A DNA stretch of 34,161 nt from Podaxis mareebaensis. Taxonomy: Eukaryota > Basidiomycota > Agaricomycetes > Agaricales > Agaricaceae. The notes under the pieces were generated by a model. That model had not been told where the DNA came from. It was given only the letters and a program-made list of their open reading frames with translations, and made no database searches. Location of the stretch: contig JAEUWP010000184.1 in assembly GCA_018524725.1 (NCBI GenBank), positions 1 to 34,161 of the forward strand, written 5' to 3'. The position numbers and the translations under genes were made by a program. Shown here piece by piece: positions 19,935-29,894 of the stretch; positions within the stretch are counted from its first letter, which is position 1; every line of letters begins with the position of its first letter.

Positions 19935-22637
19935 GAAGGATACATCAGACCCTCGAAATCACCCATGGCCTTGCCATTTTTCTTCATCTCAAAGAAAGAT
20001 GGAAAACTCAGGCCCTGTCAGGACTATTGTTATCTCAATGAGCACACAGTTAAAAATGGCTACCCTATCCCCTCGATCCAATCCATACTTGACAAGCTAC
20101 GAGGATTGAAATACTTCACTGCACTCAACGTCAGACTTGGCTACAACAATGTTCACATTGTTGAGGAAGACAGATGGAAAGGAGCTTTCTGCACTCACTG
20201 AGGATTATTCAAACCCACAGTCATGTTTTTCGGAATGTGCAACAGTCCCACAACATTCCAAAACATGATGGACACCATCCTCACCCCCCTCATCATGCAG
20301 AACAAGGTTATTGTCTACATGGATGATATCCTCATCCATGCCCCTACCAAAGCCAAACTATGGAAAACAATGAAAGAAGTATTCAAGATCTTGCGAAAAC
20401 ATGACCTCTATCTCAAACCAGAGAAGTGCAAATTCAAAAAGACAACTCTTACCTATCTCGGATTCATCATCTCTCTGAATGAAGTCAAGATGGACCCCAC
20501 CAAACTCAAGGGAATAGCAGACTGGCCTATCCCCAAGACAGTCCATGATGTATGAAAATTCATTGGGTTCTGCAACTTCTATTGCAAATTCATCAAGCAC
20601 TACGCCCACCTGTCATTACCCCTTAACGCACTTCTAAAGAAGTCCAACACTCCTTTCAAATGGACAAAAGAAGCTGATGACACATTCGGAAAACTAAAGC
20701 AATGATTCCTGGAAGAACCTGTTCTGATTACCCCAGACCCTTCGAAACCATTTGAAATTCAAACCAATGCATCCACTTATGCATCTGGAGCAGTTCTCCT
20801 CCAGAAAGACTCAAATGGTGTGTTACACCCATGCTTCTACTATTCCAAACCATTCTCTCCAGCTGAATGAAATTACCACATGTCAGAACAAGAATTCCTA
20901 GCCATCATCTGTGCATTACAAGAATGGCATCATTACATTGACAGATCACCTTATGAAACGATGATATGGATGGATCACGACAACATTATCCATTGGGCCA
21001 AACCATCAAAACTATCAAGATGAACCATTCAATGGTCTGCTGTGATCAGCGCCCATAAAATCAAGATTTGCCATATTCCCGGGTCCAAGAATTGTGCCGC
21101 TGATGCTTTGTCCAGAAGACCAGATCATGCCTTGACAAGTAAAGACATGGAGCTCAAAACAATGAAAGCAGCCATTCCACTAGAGAAGTTTCAGACTAGC
21201 AATTTTACCAATGCTAACGTGAAATTGGCTAACTCAGGAGAAAACAATGAAATCAACATTGTGGACTCCAACATCGAAAACAAAGCCCAGAAAGGGAAGA
21301 ATGGAGCCATAGAATTGGATCATGAAGGTCGTATTCAACTCCCCATGGACTCCACGCTTAAGAAGCACTTATTGCAGCATGCACATGATGCACCAGCTGT
21401 GGGACACCCTGGAGTCGCCAAAACACTTAGGAAACTTCAAGAATGTGTCACCTGGCCCGGCATTTGCGCCTACGTCACAAACTATGTGAAAGGATGCCCT
21501 ACCTGCCAGCAATACAAAATCAACAGACAACCCTTGAAGCCTCCTCTCCAACCAATTCCAGGTCCCTGATCATCACGGCCCTTCACCCAGATGTCTATGG
21601 ACCTCATTACAGACCTCCCCAAATCCAACAGATATGACGCAATATTGTCCATGGTGGACCATGGTCTTATGAAGGGGATAATCATAGTACCCACCTCCAA
21701 ATCCACCACCACTGATCAAATTGCAGACATCTTAATCAAACACATGTTCATTCACACAGGAATACCCGACAAAATCATATCGGACAGAGATCCCCGATTT
21801 ATGGCCAAATCGATACAAGCTATGTTCAAGAAGCTGAACATTGATCATGCCCCCTCTACTGCCTATCACCCCCAATCAGATGGATCAACCAAACAATTTA
21901 ATCAAGAAATCGAGATGTACCTATCGGCCTATTGTGCTCAAAATCCCCACACCTGGCCTGAACACCTCCCTTTAGTCGAATTCTCCCATAACTCAAGAAC
22001 ACACGCCAACTGCCAACAAACGCCATTTGAACTTATGTATGGCCACCCACTCAAAGCTTTCCCAACCGAGCTAGCACCAACGAACTCCCCATTGGCTGAA
22101 GAAAGAATGAATTGGATTATAAATATCCAAGAAGCAGCAAAAATAGCACATGAGACTTCATGCAAAATTATGACAGAATGGACACAAATGTGCACTTTGC
22201 CAAAAATAGAACCTGGCCAGAAAGTTTGGCTCGATGCTCAAAACCTACCAATTCAGGTCATGTCAAGGAAAATCACCACCTGTCGACTAGGCCCATTCAC
22301 TGTTATTAGGAAATGTGGAAATGTATCCTACGAGCTATCTCTCCCAAAGAGCTGGAAGATACACAATGTCTTCCATGTCCAATACCTCTATCCTGTTACC
22401 AAAAATGACATCTATGGCAAACACTTCTCAAGACCCCCACCTGACCTCATCCAAGGAGAAGAAGAATGGGAAGTCGAAGCCATAGTGGTGCACTGTCACA
22501 CCAGAAGACGAGGAATAGAGTTTCTAGTGCATTGGAAGGGATACCCAGAATCAGAAAGAACCTGGCAAAATTTGACAGACCTGTGCAATTCCAAGACCCT
22601 CCTCAACACTTATAAACTGCAACATAACCTCAATTGA
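19935..22637 (+). pseudogene. pol: Gypsy element 2 Pol: RT-RH-IN-chromodomain, N-terminus missing
   Basis: The frame begins in [16 protein letters not shown]. Reverse transcriptase keeps the active site VIVYMDDILI at 20310. RNase H reads FEIQTNASTYA at 20752-20780, where the first catalytic Asp should be; it is Asn. Integrase has the zinc part ending GCPTCQQ (21500), SMDLITDLP (21594), ISDRDPRF (21778) and SDGSTKQFNQEIE (21876-21915), where the catalytic Glu is Lys (21891-21893). The chromodomain has WEVEAIVV and FLVHWKGYPESERTW (22468-22565). One frame throughout; TGA at 20199, 20553, 20703, 20868, 21021 and 21567, each in an Arg context of the family. The final TGA 22635-22637 is taken as the end, although it too could be a mutated codon. 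Confidence 0.88.
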
Positions 22638-22653
22638 AACTCAAGCTACTCGA

Positions 22654-24084
22654 ATGTCTTTCACTTCCAATGATACCATGACCACTGATTACCCGACCAC
22701 CCCTACCTCTGTTACTTCTTTCACTTGTGCATCATCACAAACTCTCATCTCAGTTCCACCCACTCCCCTCACTCACAAGCCGACACCTTCCCCAGAAGAT
22801 CACCCCTCTACCCCCAAGTCCTTTTGCTATGAAGAGCAGCAAAGACAAATCACTGACATCACAGAAATCAGGCGCCAAATATCTGAGGCATTCCAACTAC
22901 ATGAAGCACAAAGTGCCCAGAGGTGAACCTTTTCATCTCGTGCCTTACAAGAAGCAGGTGATGCTGCTCTTTCTGCTGCCGTATGACTCGACTCTCTATA
23001 CAAAGATGCCTTTTCCCGAGCAAGGACTGCTCTTGAGTGCAGTAATCAACCAACTGAAGTATTCGACTCTTTCAGGTTGACTTGGTTTAACACAATACAT
23101 TGCCAGCTCCATGCTAACAGACTGGCCAACGAAGTCAGTACCTGCTTTGCTCAGGTTATTGACCTGCCAGGACTTGATCAAGAAAGGTGATACCTCCGAG
23201 GTGCCCACTGCACGATTTTGCAAGCATGAGAGGACATATCTGCTTTTCTCCACACACAAATTGGACTTAGATCTGGCAACGTTACTCACAACCCCTCACT
23301 CCAACAGGACCAAGGAACCACTTCAGTATCTGAGCAACTTCATGATGTGGATCAACAACACACCGAGACAAGAACTTCTGGAAATACAGAACTTGCTATC
23401 ACTGACAGCCCTATCCTCACCCTATCCGACCAGCACGCCACCTGCTATCAATGTAGCAATGTGGGTCATAGGGCAGATCAATGCACAAGATACTATTGCC
23501 CCTTCTGCTGCCACTACACCCCTGGACATTGCCAGAAGTACTGTTTCCTTAACCCCATCAGAACCTGCCCACCATTCCATTATGCCAGAATCCTTGCCGA
23601 CTGAGCCCAGCTCGCCATGGCCCAACTCACCAAACATGCTGCCACTACTGGGCAGCAGGATGGTGGACGAGGAATTAGCACTTCCACAGACAATCAATCC
23701 CAGGATGCTCATCCCTCAGCTCTCCCCCTACCAACTCCCTCCCCCTCTGTAGCTCGACCCCCATTGTCAGGAGACTCGAGATCTCCTTCGCCCATTCATC
23801 TGCACTGCCACCAATGTCACACTCTCCTTTGGGCAGGCCTCACCACTACTGACAACATCTGAGGACCTAGATTCGCTGATGAACACCATGACAGATCTCC
23901 TCCACACCTCTCCTGTCATGCTATCAATACCACTATTGTCCCCAGAGCCTCCGACAGACACATTTGCCCTCAATGACAGACAGCTCGATCAATCAAGTGT
24001 GCTCTCTGAAGTGTCATGGACGACGCAGGAGAAGGAATGTATGAATATCCTTATGACGATGAAAATGTTACTGGGAGTCACTGA
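22654..24084 (+). pseudogene. Gypsy element 2 ORF3: zinc-knuckle accessory protein
   Basis: An ATG 16 bases after pol opens a frame of 477 codons broken only by TGA (22924, 22984, 23188, 23227, 23602, 23860, 23974, 24007) and ending at TGA 24082-24084 or slightly later. The N-terminus is Ser/Thr/Pro-rich; a helical middle part follows (with RRQISEAFQLHE near 22880 and LYKDAFSRARTALE near 23000). At 23440-23550 is a double zinc cluster, CYQCSNVGHRADQC then YYCPFCCHYTPGHCQKYC. After it come Pro-rich stretches, another CHQCH near 23810 and an acidic end (MYEYPYDDENVTG). The cluster matches the one in element 1 ORF3 in spacing and in the YYC..C..TPGH..C core. Function is unknown. Confidence 0.65.
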
Positions 24085-24639
24085 GTTGAGTGAGGACACT
24101 CAACGTTATGAAGGGGATCATGTTACAAATATTGCAGACTCCAAGATCACCAAGGAGACTGAAGAGCCCAAGGAGCGAACTTTCGAAGAATGGGATTTGA
24201 TGAAACACATGATGGTTAGTCTCTGGCAGGAAACCACAGAGTTGTGACAGACACTTGATTGGGAAATGTGCAAGAAGGTAGATGAAGCATGTTGTTACCA
24301 TGGAGTATACTTCCCATGTGATGATGACTTGTGATGAAAGTCGAACTTACCACTTCCTTTCTCAGACACTCTTCTATATTTGGACCAGGTATAAGTTTCA
24401 ATGCTTCTGTCATATTTGTGTTCACATCAATTATGTTCGCTCACACAGACTTTTGCAAATGCCATATGCATTCCCCTTTCCTCTGACATATGCCCTATCC
24501 TTTATGAATTCCTTTTATATATGCTTTCCTCTCTTTCGACTTCTATGCTACTATTGATCTACTTCCTAAAGTAGTCATAGGACTTACTATATGTACAACG
24601 CCTGGACATGTAGATTAGACAAGTCTAATCTTAGTGCAT
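24085..24639. other. Gypsy element 2 3' flank, no secure gene
   Basis: A coding-looking stretch in another frame (24085-24247, with TEEPKERTFEEWDLM) may be the shifted tail of ORF3 or a remnant. After that the sequence is AT-rich and pyrimidine-rich without a supportable ORF. A short palindrome (ATTAGAC..GTCTAAT) lies at 24612-24630. The element's 3' LTR might be here, but I could not define its ends. Confidence 0.4.
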
Positions 24640-24914
24640 GTTACCTCCTCTTGGTACTTGAATAAGTCCTTGAGCATCAGTAGCACATTAAGCCTACATC
24701 TCTTTGCCCTTGTGAGCAGCTTTTCCCTCCAAGGCTTCTTGTCAACGTCTTGTCCTATGGAGTGTGTGATCTTTATGAGTTCGCTGCTTAGAGGCAACAT
24801 GAACAGCCACTCGAGGTTAAACAGAGCAGCTCCTACTGACTTGTATAAGACTAGGACCTCTGCTCATCTCATTTACAAGGATAGGCTCTGACTTAGGCAT
24901 TGCTTAGCCAAAGA

Positions 24915-25395
24915 AGAAACCTTGTAACATCTCCTCTAGAGCTGTGAGGAAAGCATTGCCTCCATTGCCCCCCTCATTCTCATTCCCACCAAGATCCTGA
25001 GCAAGTTGATGTTTGAGTGCACGGATGGGATTGCCCTTGGACTCTCTTATGCCTCCATCATCAATAAAATCAGCTGCGTCATGTTAGGCTTACAGAGCTG
25101 TAACATTCTAAGTATCACTCACCATTGCTGGGTTCACTCTCATCCTCCCCATCCTCATCCTCATTGTCTTCAGCTTCATCATCAATAAACAGGTTCCGAG
25201 CTGAACTCCTCCCATTGATACATCTTCGTTTCATGCTCCACACATCCACAGCCTAGCAAAATATCATTGATTAGCATTATATTGGATCTAACATACAGAA
25301 CTCTAATGTACCTCCACCTGTTCTGCCTGTTCTGTACTATGCTTCTGAAGGAGCTGTGTGGGCTGAGCATCTGACAACATCTGTATGTGATCCAT
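24915..25395 (-). CDS. Acidic protein gene, N-terminal exons, function unknown
   Basis: The start ATG is at 25393-25395 (MDHIQMLSDAQPTQLL). Exon 1 ends at 25312. An intron 25253-25311 (59 bp, GT..AG) leads into exon 2 with VWSMKRRCINGRSSARNLF and then FIDDEAEDNEDEDGEDESE. A second intron 25074-25122 (49 bp) leads to exon 3, DFIDDGGIRESKGNPIRALK, ending near 24915. Both splices keep the frame. The FIDDEAED/acidic/DFIDD layout recalls the acidic N-terminus of SPT5-like elongation factors; that is only a resemblance, and no NGN or KOW domain is visible. A coding-like stretch further down (24660-24800, KPWREKLLTRAKRCRLNVLL) may be a later exon. No TGA interrupts the supported exons. Confidence 0.5.
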
Positions 25396-25699
25396 TGTAG
25401 GCCCTGACTGATTGACAGGTGGTTGACATGGGACTCACATTCCTGACTATATCCAAATGTTTGATATCTTTTTTGCAAATATAGAATATAGAGGTTATAT
25501 GTTGCACTGATCTGGTGTATTTTTATTTTGGGTATAATGAACTACTATAGAGTACCATGATGTTTGATACACAATGGATTGTCATAGTTGCAAAAGAAGT
25601 CTCCCAACTGTGAGTTGAGTTAGATAAAGCTTTCAATGTGTTTAGGGTGGGCAGCCATAAATATGACCAAATAACTGTGCTGTCCTCATTCTACAATAT
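25396..25699. other. Intergenic; start of the left copy of a long direct repeat
   Basis: No ORF. From about 25600 (TTAGATAAAG..TTTAGGGTG) the sequence resembles 27340-27390, so the left copy of the direct repeat begins around here. Confidence 0.45.
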
Positions 25700-26093
25700 T
25701 ATTTAGCAATGCCTTGTGGGTGAAGGCATTGCCAAACAAGTTCAACCATGTCACCTACCATACATATGTGGTTTATTTGGCAGCACATTCTGTGTGAAGG
25801 CCTTACCAAACAAATGCATCACCTAAGTACTTACCTGGTACATACGAGATCTTATTTGGCAGAGCCTTCTGGGTGAAGGCCTTGCCAAACAAATGTATCA
25901 TAAGATGATACAATACAGGGTTTATTTGGCATCACCCTCTGTGTGAAGGCATTGTCAAGCAGACACCTAGTGCACACAGTTTTATTTGGTAGTGCCTTCC
26001 ATGTGAAGGCATTGCCAAATAAACATGTCACCTACCTAGTTACATACATGGTTTTATTTGGCAGAGCCTTCTGGGTGAAGGCTTTGCCAAATA
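25700..26093. repeat. Array of six hairpin units
   Basis: Six imperfect palindromes with a core like TATTTGGCAGAGCCTTC, a 5-base loop and the reverse complement, at about 25700-25740, 25774-25813, 25853-25892, 25923-25961, 25983-26021 and 26055-26093. The last is the best: arms of 17 bp with a single mismatch. Spacers contain recurring CACCTACCTAGTTACATAC-like sequence, so the period is about 70-80 bp. A seventh copy is at 27491-27529. They would fold as stem-loops in single-stranded DNA or RNA. Confidence 0.8.
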
Positions 26094-26296
26094 GCTTGCC
26101 TTGTCCAGATGCAAATTATTAAGTACTATATTTCTTGTTAGGGGAAAAGCACATGACTGTGCCTGCCCTAAATAGATCTGTCCCTTTATCTATCTCCCCA
26201 TTGCTCCTTACTTCTTCTTTCCACTCTTCCATGTAGATACACATATAAAATAAAGTGATATTTATAATATATATTTGTTTTTAAGACCAAGCTTTT
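26053..26296 (+). repeat. Direct repeat, left copy (possible LTR portion)
   Basis: About 244 bp starting with the hairpin unit and ending GACCAAGCTTTT is repeated in the same orientation at 27489-27730 with high identity. With the more diverged upstream similarity (from 25600 and 27340), the copies could be LTRs of a small element with a variable number of hairpin units. The left copy may continue to about 26440. No coding region of a retroelement lies between the copies. Confidence 0.6.
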
Positions 26297-27339
26297 GTGG
26301 CGACGAGTGTATGGTTGCCTGAGTAAGACTTTGTGGGTGGTCGTCCTCATAGTAGAGGCATCTACAACCACCCTTTGGCTGTTTTGAGTGGAAGAATTCC
26401 ACTTCTCTTTGGGTGTAAAGGCATAGACACCCGAGTCTTCACATCAACTTTACTGCACAGCCCAACTCCAGACCTGGGTATATACCAGAATTGAAAAGTT
26501 CATAAGCAAAGGGGATCCAAACAAGTGCAGGAGATATGACAGCTGATAACAGGGTGGTGCCCATTGTTGCTCCAGTAGTTGGTGAGGACTGGTACTGAAC
26601 TGCCACTTTCCCACAATGTCTCCTGAATGACCTGTATGAGCTGAATATCCCCAGACACCTCATGTTTGTGAGCTACCCCCTCATGTAATTCCTCATTAAT
26701 TGCTGAAGCTGTCTATAAACAACAAATGTCTATTATGTGAGAATAACAGATGCACTACTGAACAACGTCTTAAAATTCATCTGTGTGAATAGTGGTCTTG
26801 ACATTGAGCTGTGGTGTGACTTGGTATCAAGTAAAGCCTTCTGGGAACAGCAGAAAACTGCCCCTCTGAGCATTGGTGTATTCAATTACTTATTGGAATA
26901 CATGTCAGTGGATGTCTAGACTATCCACCTGCTGCTCAATATCCAGCAGGGTAAACGCATATTGTTAGACCCTAGGGGTGAGACTGTCCTGCCTTGCCAG
27001 GACCTGATGCACCCGAAACCAATCCTGACCTGACCACCAATGTGTTAGCTGAAGGATTGGGGGAGGCCAGTGCCAGTTGCATAGCACTCTGAGTGCCAGG
27101 AGGTGCCAGGCCGCTATCTCACTGAATCAAACTCTCTCCAGACCCTGATCATTTGACAACTGATTAGCACATGGATATATGTATGTTCCTTGTTGTCTTG
27201 TGTATGAATACTGCTTGTCTCATGTCCAGACATTTATCATTTCAAATCGTGCCACATTATTTGAATATCTAATACTACATACATCATAGCTTACTCAGTG
27301 CTCTCTATAGCTCATGGTAGTCACGAAAGGAGTTCCCTA
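26297..27339. other. Region between direct repeats, no secure gene
   Basis: Some coding-like stretches occur, for example plus strand 26737-26919 and minus strand 26439-26663, plus a plus-strand frame near 27000-27170 (TNVLAEGLGEASAS) broken by TGA. None has recognisable domains or a consistent model, so I call no gene. Confidence 0.4.
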
Positions 27340-27730
27340 GTAACGAGTCAAGTTAGATAAAGGGTTTGATATGTTTAGGGTGAGCACCAGTAAACATAGC
27401 CAAATATATACATCATTCACCTAGACTTGTATACATACAGAAGGCTCTGCCAAATAAATGCATCACCTACCTAGTTACACACAATGGTTTTATTTGGCAG
27501 AGCCTTCTGGGTGAAGGCTTTGCCAAATAGCTTGCCCTGTTCAGATGCAAATTATTAAGTATTATATTTCTTGTTAGGGGAATGGCACATGACTGTGCCT
27601 GCCCTAAATAGATCTGTCCCTTTATCTATATCTCCATTGCTCCTTACTCCTTCTTTCCACTCTTCCATGTAGATACCCATATAGAATAAAATGATACATA
27701 TAATATATATTTTTTGAGACCAAGCTTTTA
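27340..27730 (+). repeat. Direct repeat, right copy, with hairpin 27491-27529
   Basis: This matches 25600-26296, but only one full hairpin and one half unit (27439-27460) are present instead of six. It stops abruptly after GACCAAGCTTTT at 27730, whereas the left copy continues. Confidence 0.65.
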
Positions 27731-27962
27731 AGTCTGGGGTTAGATGAAATGTTGGCCAGGGTACCGCCATCTCTGCAGAACACCAACCTTTTTCAAGTGC
27801 CCTGAGACCCATGGATTTGGGTGCTCATGCTCAGCCACCTGTGGACTGCCTGGCAGACCTCAACCCCCAAAGTGTTCTAGAGCACAGGCTGCAAGTGCTG
27901 CTCCTCAGGGCATTGGTAACAAACTATATCATTGTGTAACTAGTCTGAGATACAAGCTGTGC
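27731..27962. other. Short non-coding spacer
   Basis: No supportable gene or repeat beyond a short open frame without recognisable features. Confidence 0.4.
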
Positions 27963-29505
27963 TCAATGGGTCAAGTCTATAATACCATCAGAGTTAACCA
28001 CAAATGGAACCTCATCTTCTGAGTCAGTAATCACGATAATAGTGTCTCTGTTGTCACTGTCATCTGTGCCTGTCAAGTCAATTATCTCTTGGGCACTGCG
28101 GTTCCCCCCCAAGGCTGAGGTATCAGCAACCATTGCTCCAGTCACAACAATGCTGTTTAGGGATTCTGTGTCCTCGTTCAATCCATCAATCTCATCTGAC
28201 CCAATATCCCCATACTTGTACTCATTGTCATCTTCATCATCTTCACCACTCTCTTCTTCATCTGTCTCCATATAGTCATCATCCCTGTCATCTTCATCAA
28301 CCTCCTCAATGAACCAGTGGTCTTCATCATTCCCACACTGCTGTCACCCAGATACTCATCATAGTTGTAATGGAGGCCAGCTGCCCCTCCTTCATACTTG
28401 CACTGCTTGCCATCCATAGAATCAGGATCCATAATACAGTGAATTGTATCAAGCAATGAGTCGATGTAGTGGGGCAGCCCAAGGCACTCGAAGTCTTTGA
28501 GTTCACTTTTCTTGATGAGGAGGCAGGGTTGGTAGATTGGGTCAATGGTCTGCATATGTGGGCATGGAATGGGACTAAATTGGCCATCCTGTGTGTCATA
28601 TAGATCATAGGGAACATAAGGGAACTCAGTGCACTGGTAGAACTCATAGTTGTCATCAAAAGCTAGCTTTCCCTCAGTCAAGGGAATGTTATAGAAGTCA
28701 GGACCACTGTTTTTCTGGTAACAAATCAGTTGAATAAATGGAGGGAAGCTTAGTGGTGACATACAACACTCCAGATGAAAACTGGGATAGTAGGGGTATT
28801 CATTATTTGCTGAGAGCTGAGGACTTGAATGTTTCATGCAAACGATCCTTATAACTAATCCGACTATGATGAAAAATCTAAGCCCTGTGATCAGATGAAA
28901 GACTTCGAAGGCATAATGGCCAATATGAACCATCAATCAATGGCAATAATATGTCTTCACTGTTGTTCTGGACAAGTCTATTTTCTCAACACAGGTATAT
29001 CCCCACTGCAAGCAATATGTCAAGTAAGCTTTATATTCTGAGCTATTGAGTAGTCAACCACTGGGCTGCCTGCTGCCACCTGGGTTAGTATTCACCCATA
29101 TTTCTTATTGCCACTGTTTCCTTGAGTAACCATTCTGGAAGGTCAGGCCATCAGAAAGATACCTTTGAGCTCACCATTTGCACACTGCTTTTGAATGTGT
29201 CATATCAAGATTGCATCGATGGAGGTGTGTGAATGTTTGTATCATATCAAAATTTTATTGAATCAAGCTAGTTTGTCTTACAGCTTTGAAGGCAGTGTCA
29301 TGTCTCAATTGCAAGAAATTTTCTTTCCACTTTACTAGTAGTATGTAGTCAGAATATGTACCTAGAACACCCAAAGTATGTCAGATCTGGTTCGAGGATA
29401 TTGTACATGATAAACTTGTACCTGATAGTATAAGTGGCCCAGTCTGAACAAAAAGTCTCATCACATCCAAGCATTGAACAGTGTTTGTCAAGATGGTAGT
29501 CTCTG
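27963..29505 (-). pseudogene. Cys-rich then acidic protein gene with SUMO-interaction-like motifs
   Basis: Not recognised as a family. An upstream exon (29505-29422) reads DYHLDKHCSMLGCDETFC; an intron at 29362-29421 keeps the frame. The next exon ends near 29282 with ETxHCLQS; an intron 29188-29281 follows, then a piece with LSDGLTFQNGYSRKQW. A large exon from about 28990 to 28330 has YTCVEKIDLSRTTVKTYYCH and later FYQCTEFPYVPYDLYD, LLIKKSELKDFECLGLPHYI. After a frame change near 28325 comes a very acidic tail (DEDHWFIEEVDEDD) with EIIDLTGTDDSD, IIVITDSEDE and GIIDLTH, which look like SUMO-interacting motifs (hydrophobic core next to acidic residues). Several TGAs fall inside otherwise open exons (for example between CH and LMVH near 28937). 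Exon joins after 29188 are uncertain. Confidence 0.45.
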
Positions 29506-29894
29506 CTGTTAAAACAAATTTATGGTGCACTTAACTAATGACCTACAAGATTTCACCCCAGATCCATGGGCTAACATGTACAGACAAATGCTATTGAATG
29601 GCCTGAAGAACTGAAGGTCTCAACACAACCAAGCACATGAATATATTTTTTTTTTCAGGATGATTGTCTCCACTGTTCAAGTAAATATATGGTTGCTGAG
29701 ATATCACCACAGCATTATTGAGATCCTGTTCATTTCACCATGTCTGCCATTTTCATGAGACACTCCATGTAGAGTTGTAGATAACCAAAGATTCTTCAAA
29801 GAAAACCTTTTTAAGCTATAGGTGACTGAGCACCTCTGTGCTCCCCCTACACCTCTTGCTGCTCCATCCCCCACTATATTTCCTGCCCTTCACT
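29506..29894. other. Intergenic between divergent genes
   Basis: The Cys-rich gene (minus) and the six-exon gene (plus) diverge from here, so both promoters may lie in this stretch. More 5' exon sequence of the minus gene may also lie here. I see a T-tract at 29646-29657 but no clear TATA box. Confidence 0.4.

Larger units (their letters stand above)
19935..24084 (+). mobile_element. Gypsy element 2 (second chromovirus family), 5'-truncated
   Basis: Pol from mid reverse transcriptase through chromodomain, then an ORF3 after 16 bases. The protein differs clearly from element 1 but is close to the fragment at 4753-5856 (both have [13 protein letters not shown]). The 5' third is missing. No LTR could be identified after 24084 with confidence. 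Confidence 0.83.

Noticed and set aside
25700..26093. CRISPR-like regular repeats
   Set aside because: The organism is eukaryotic by introns and elements, units are diverged palindromes with similar, not unique, spacers, and no cas-type gene is present.
26297..27339. A protein-coding gene between the direct repeats
   Set aside because: Only short, unlinked open stretches on both strands, with no motif, no consistent splice model and no agreement on strand.
27963..29505. TET/JBP dioxygenase, known to accompany some fungal KDZ transposons
   Set aside because: I looked for the His-x-Asp iron-binding motif and distal His with their usual context and did not find them in this gene or elsewhere in the segment.
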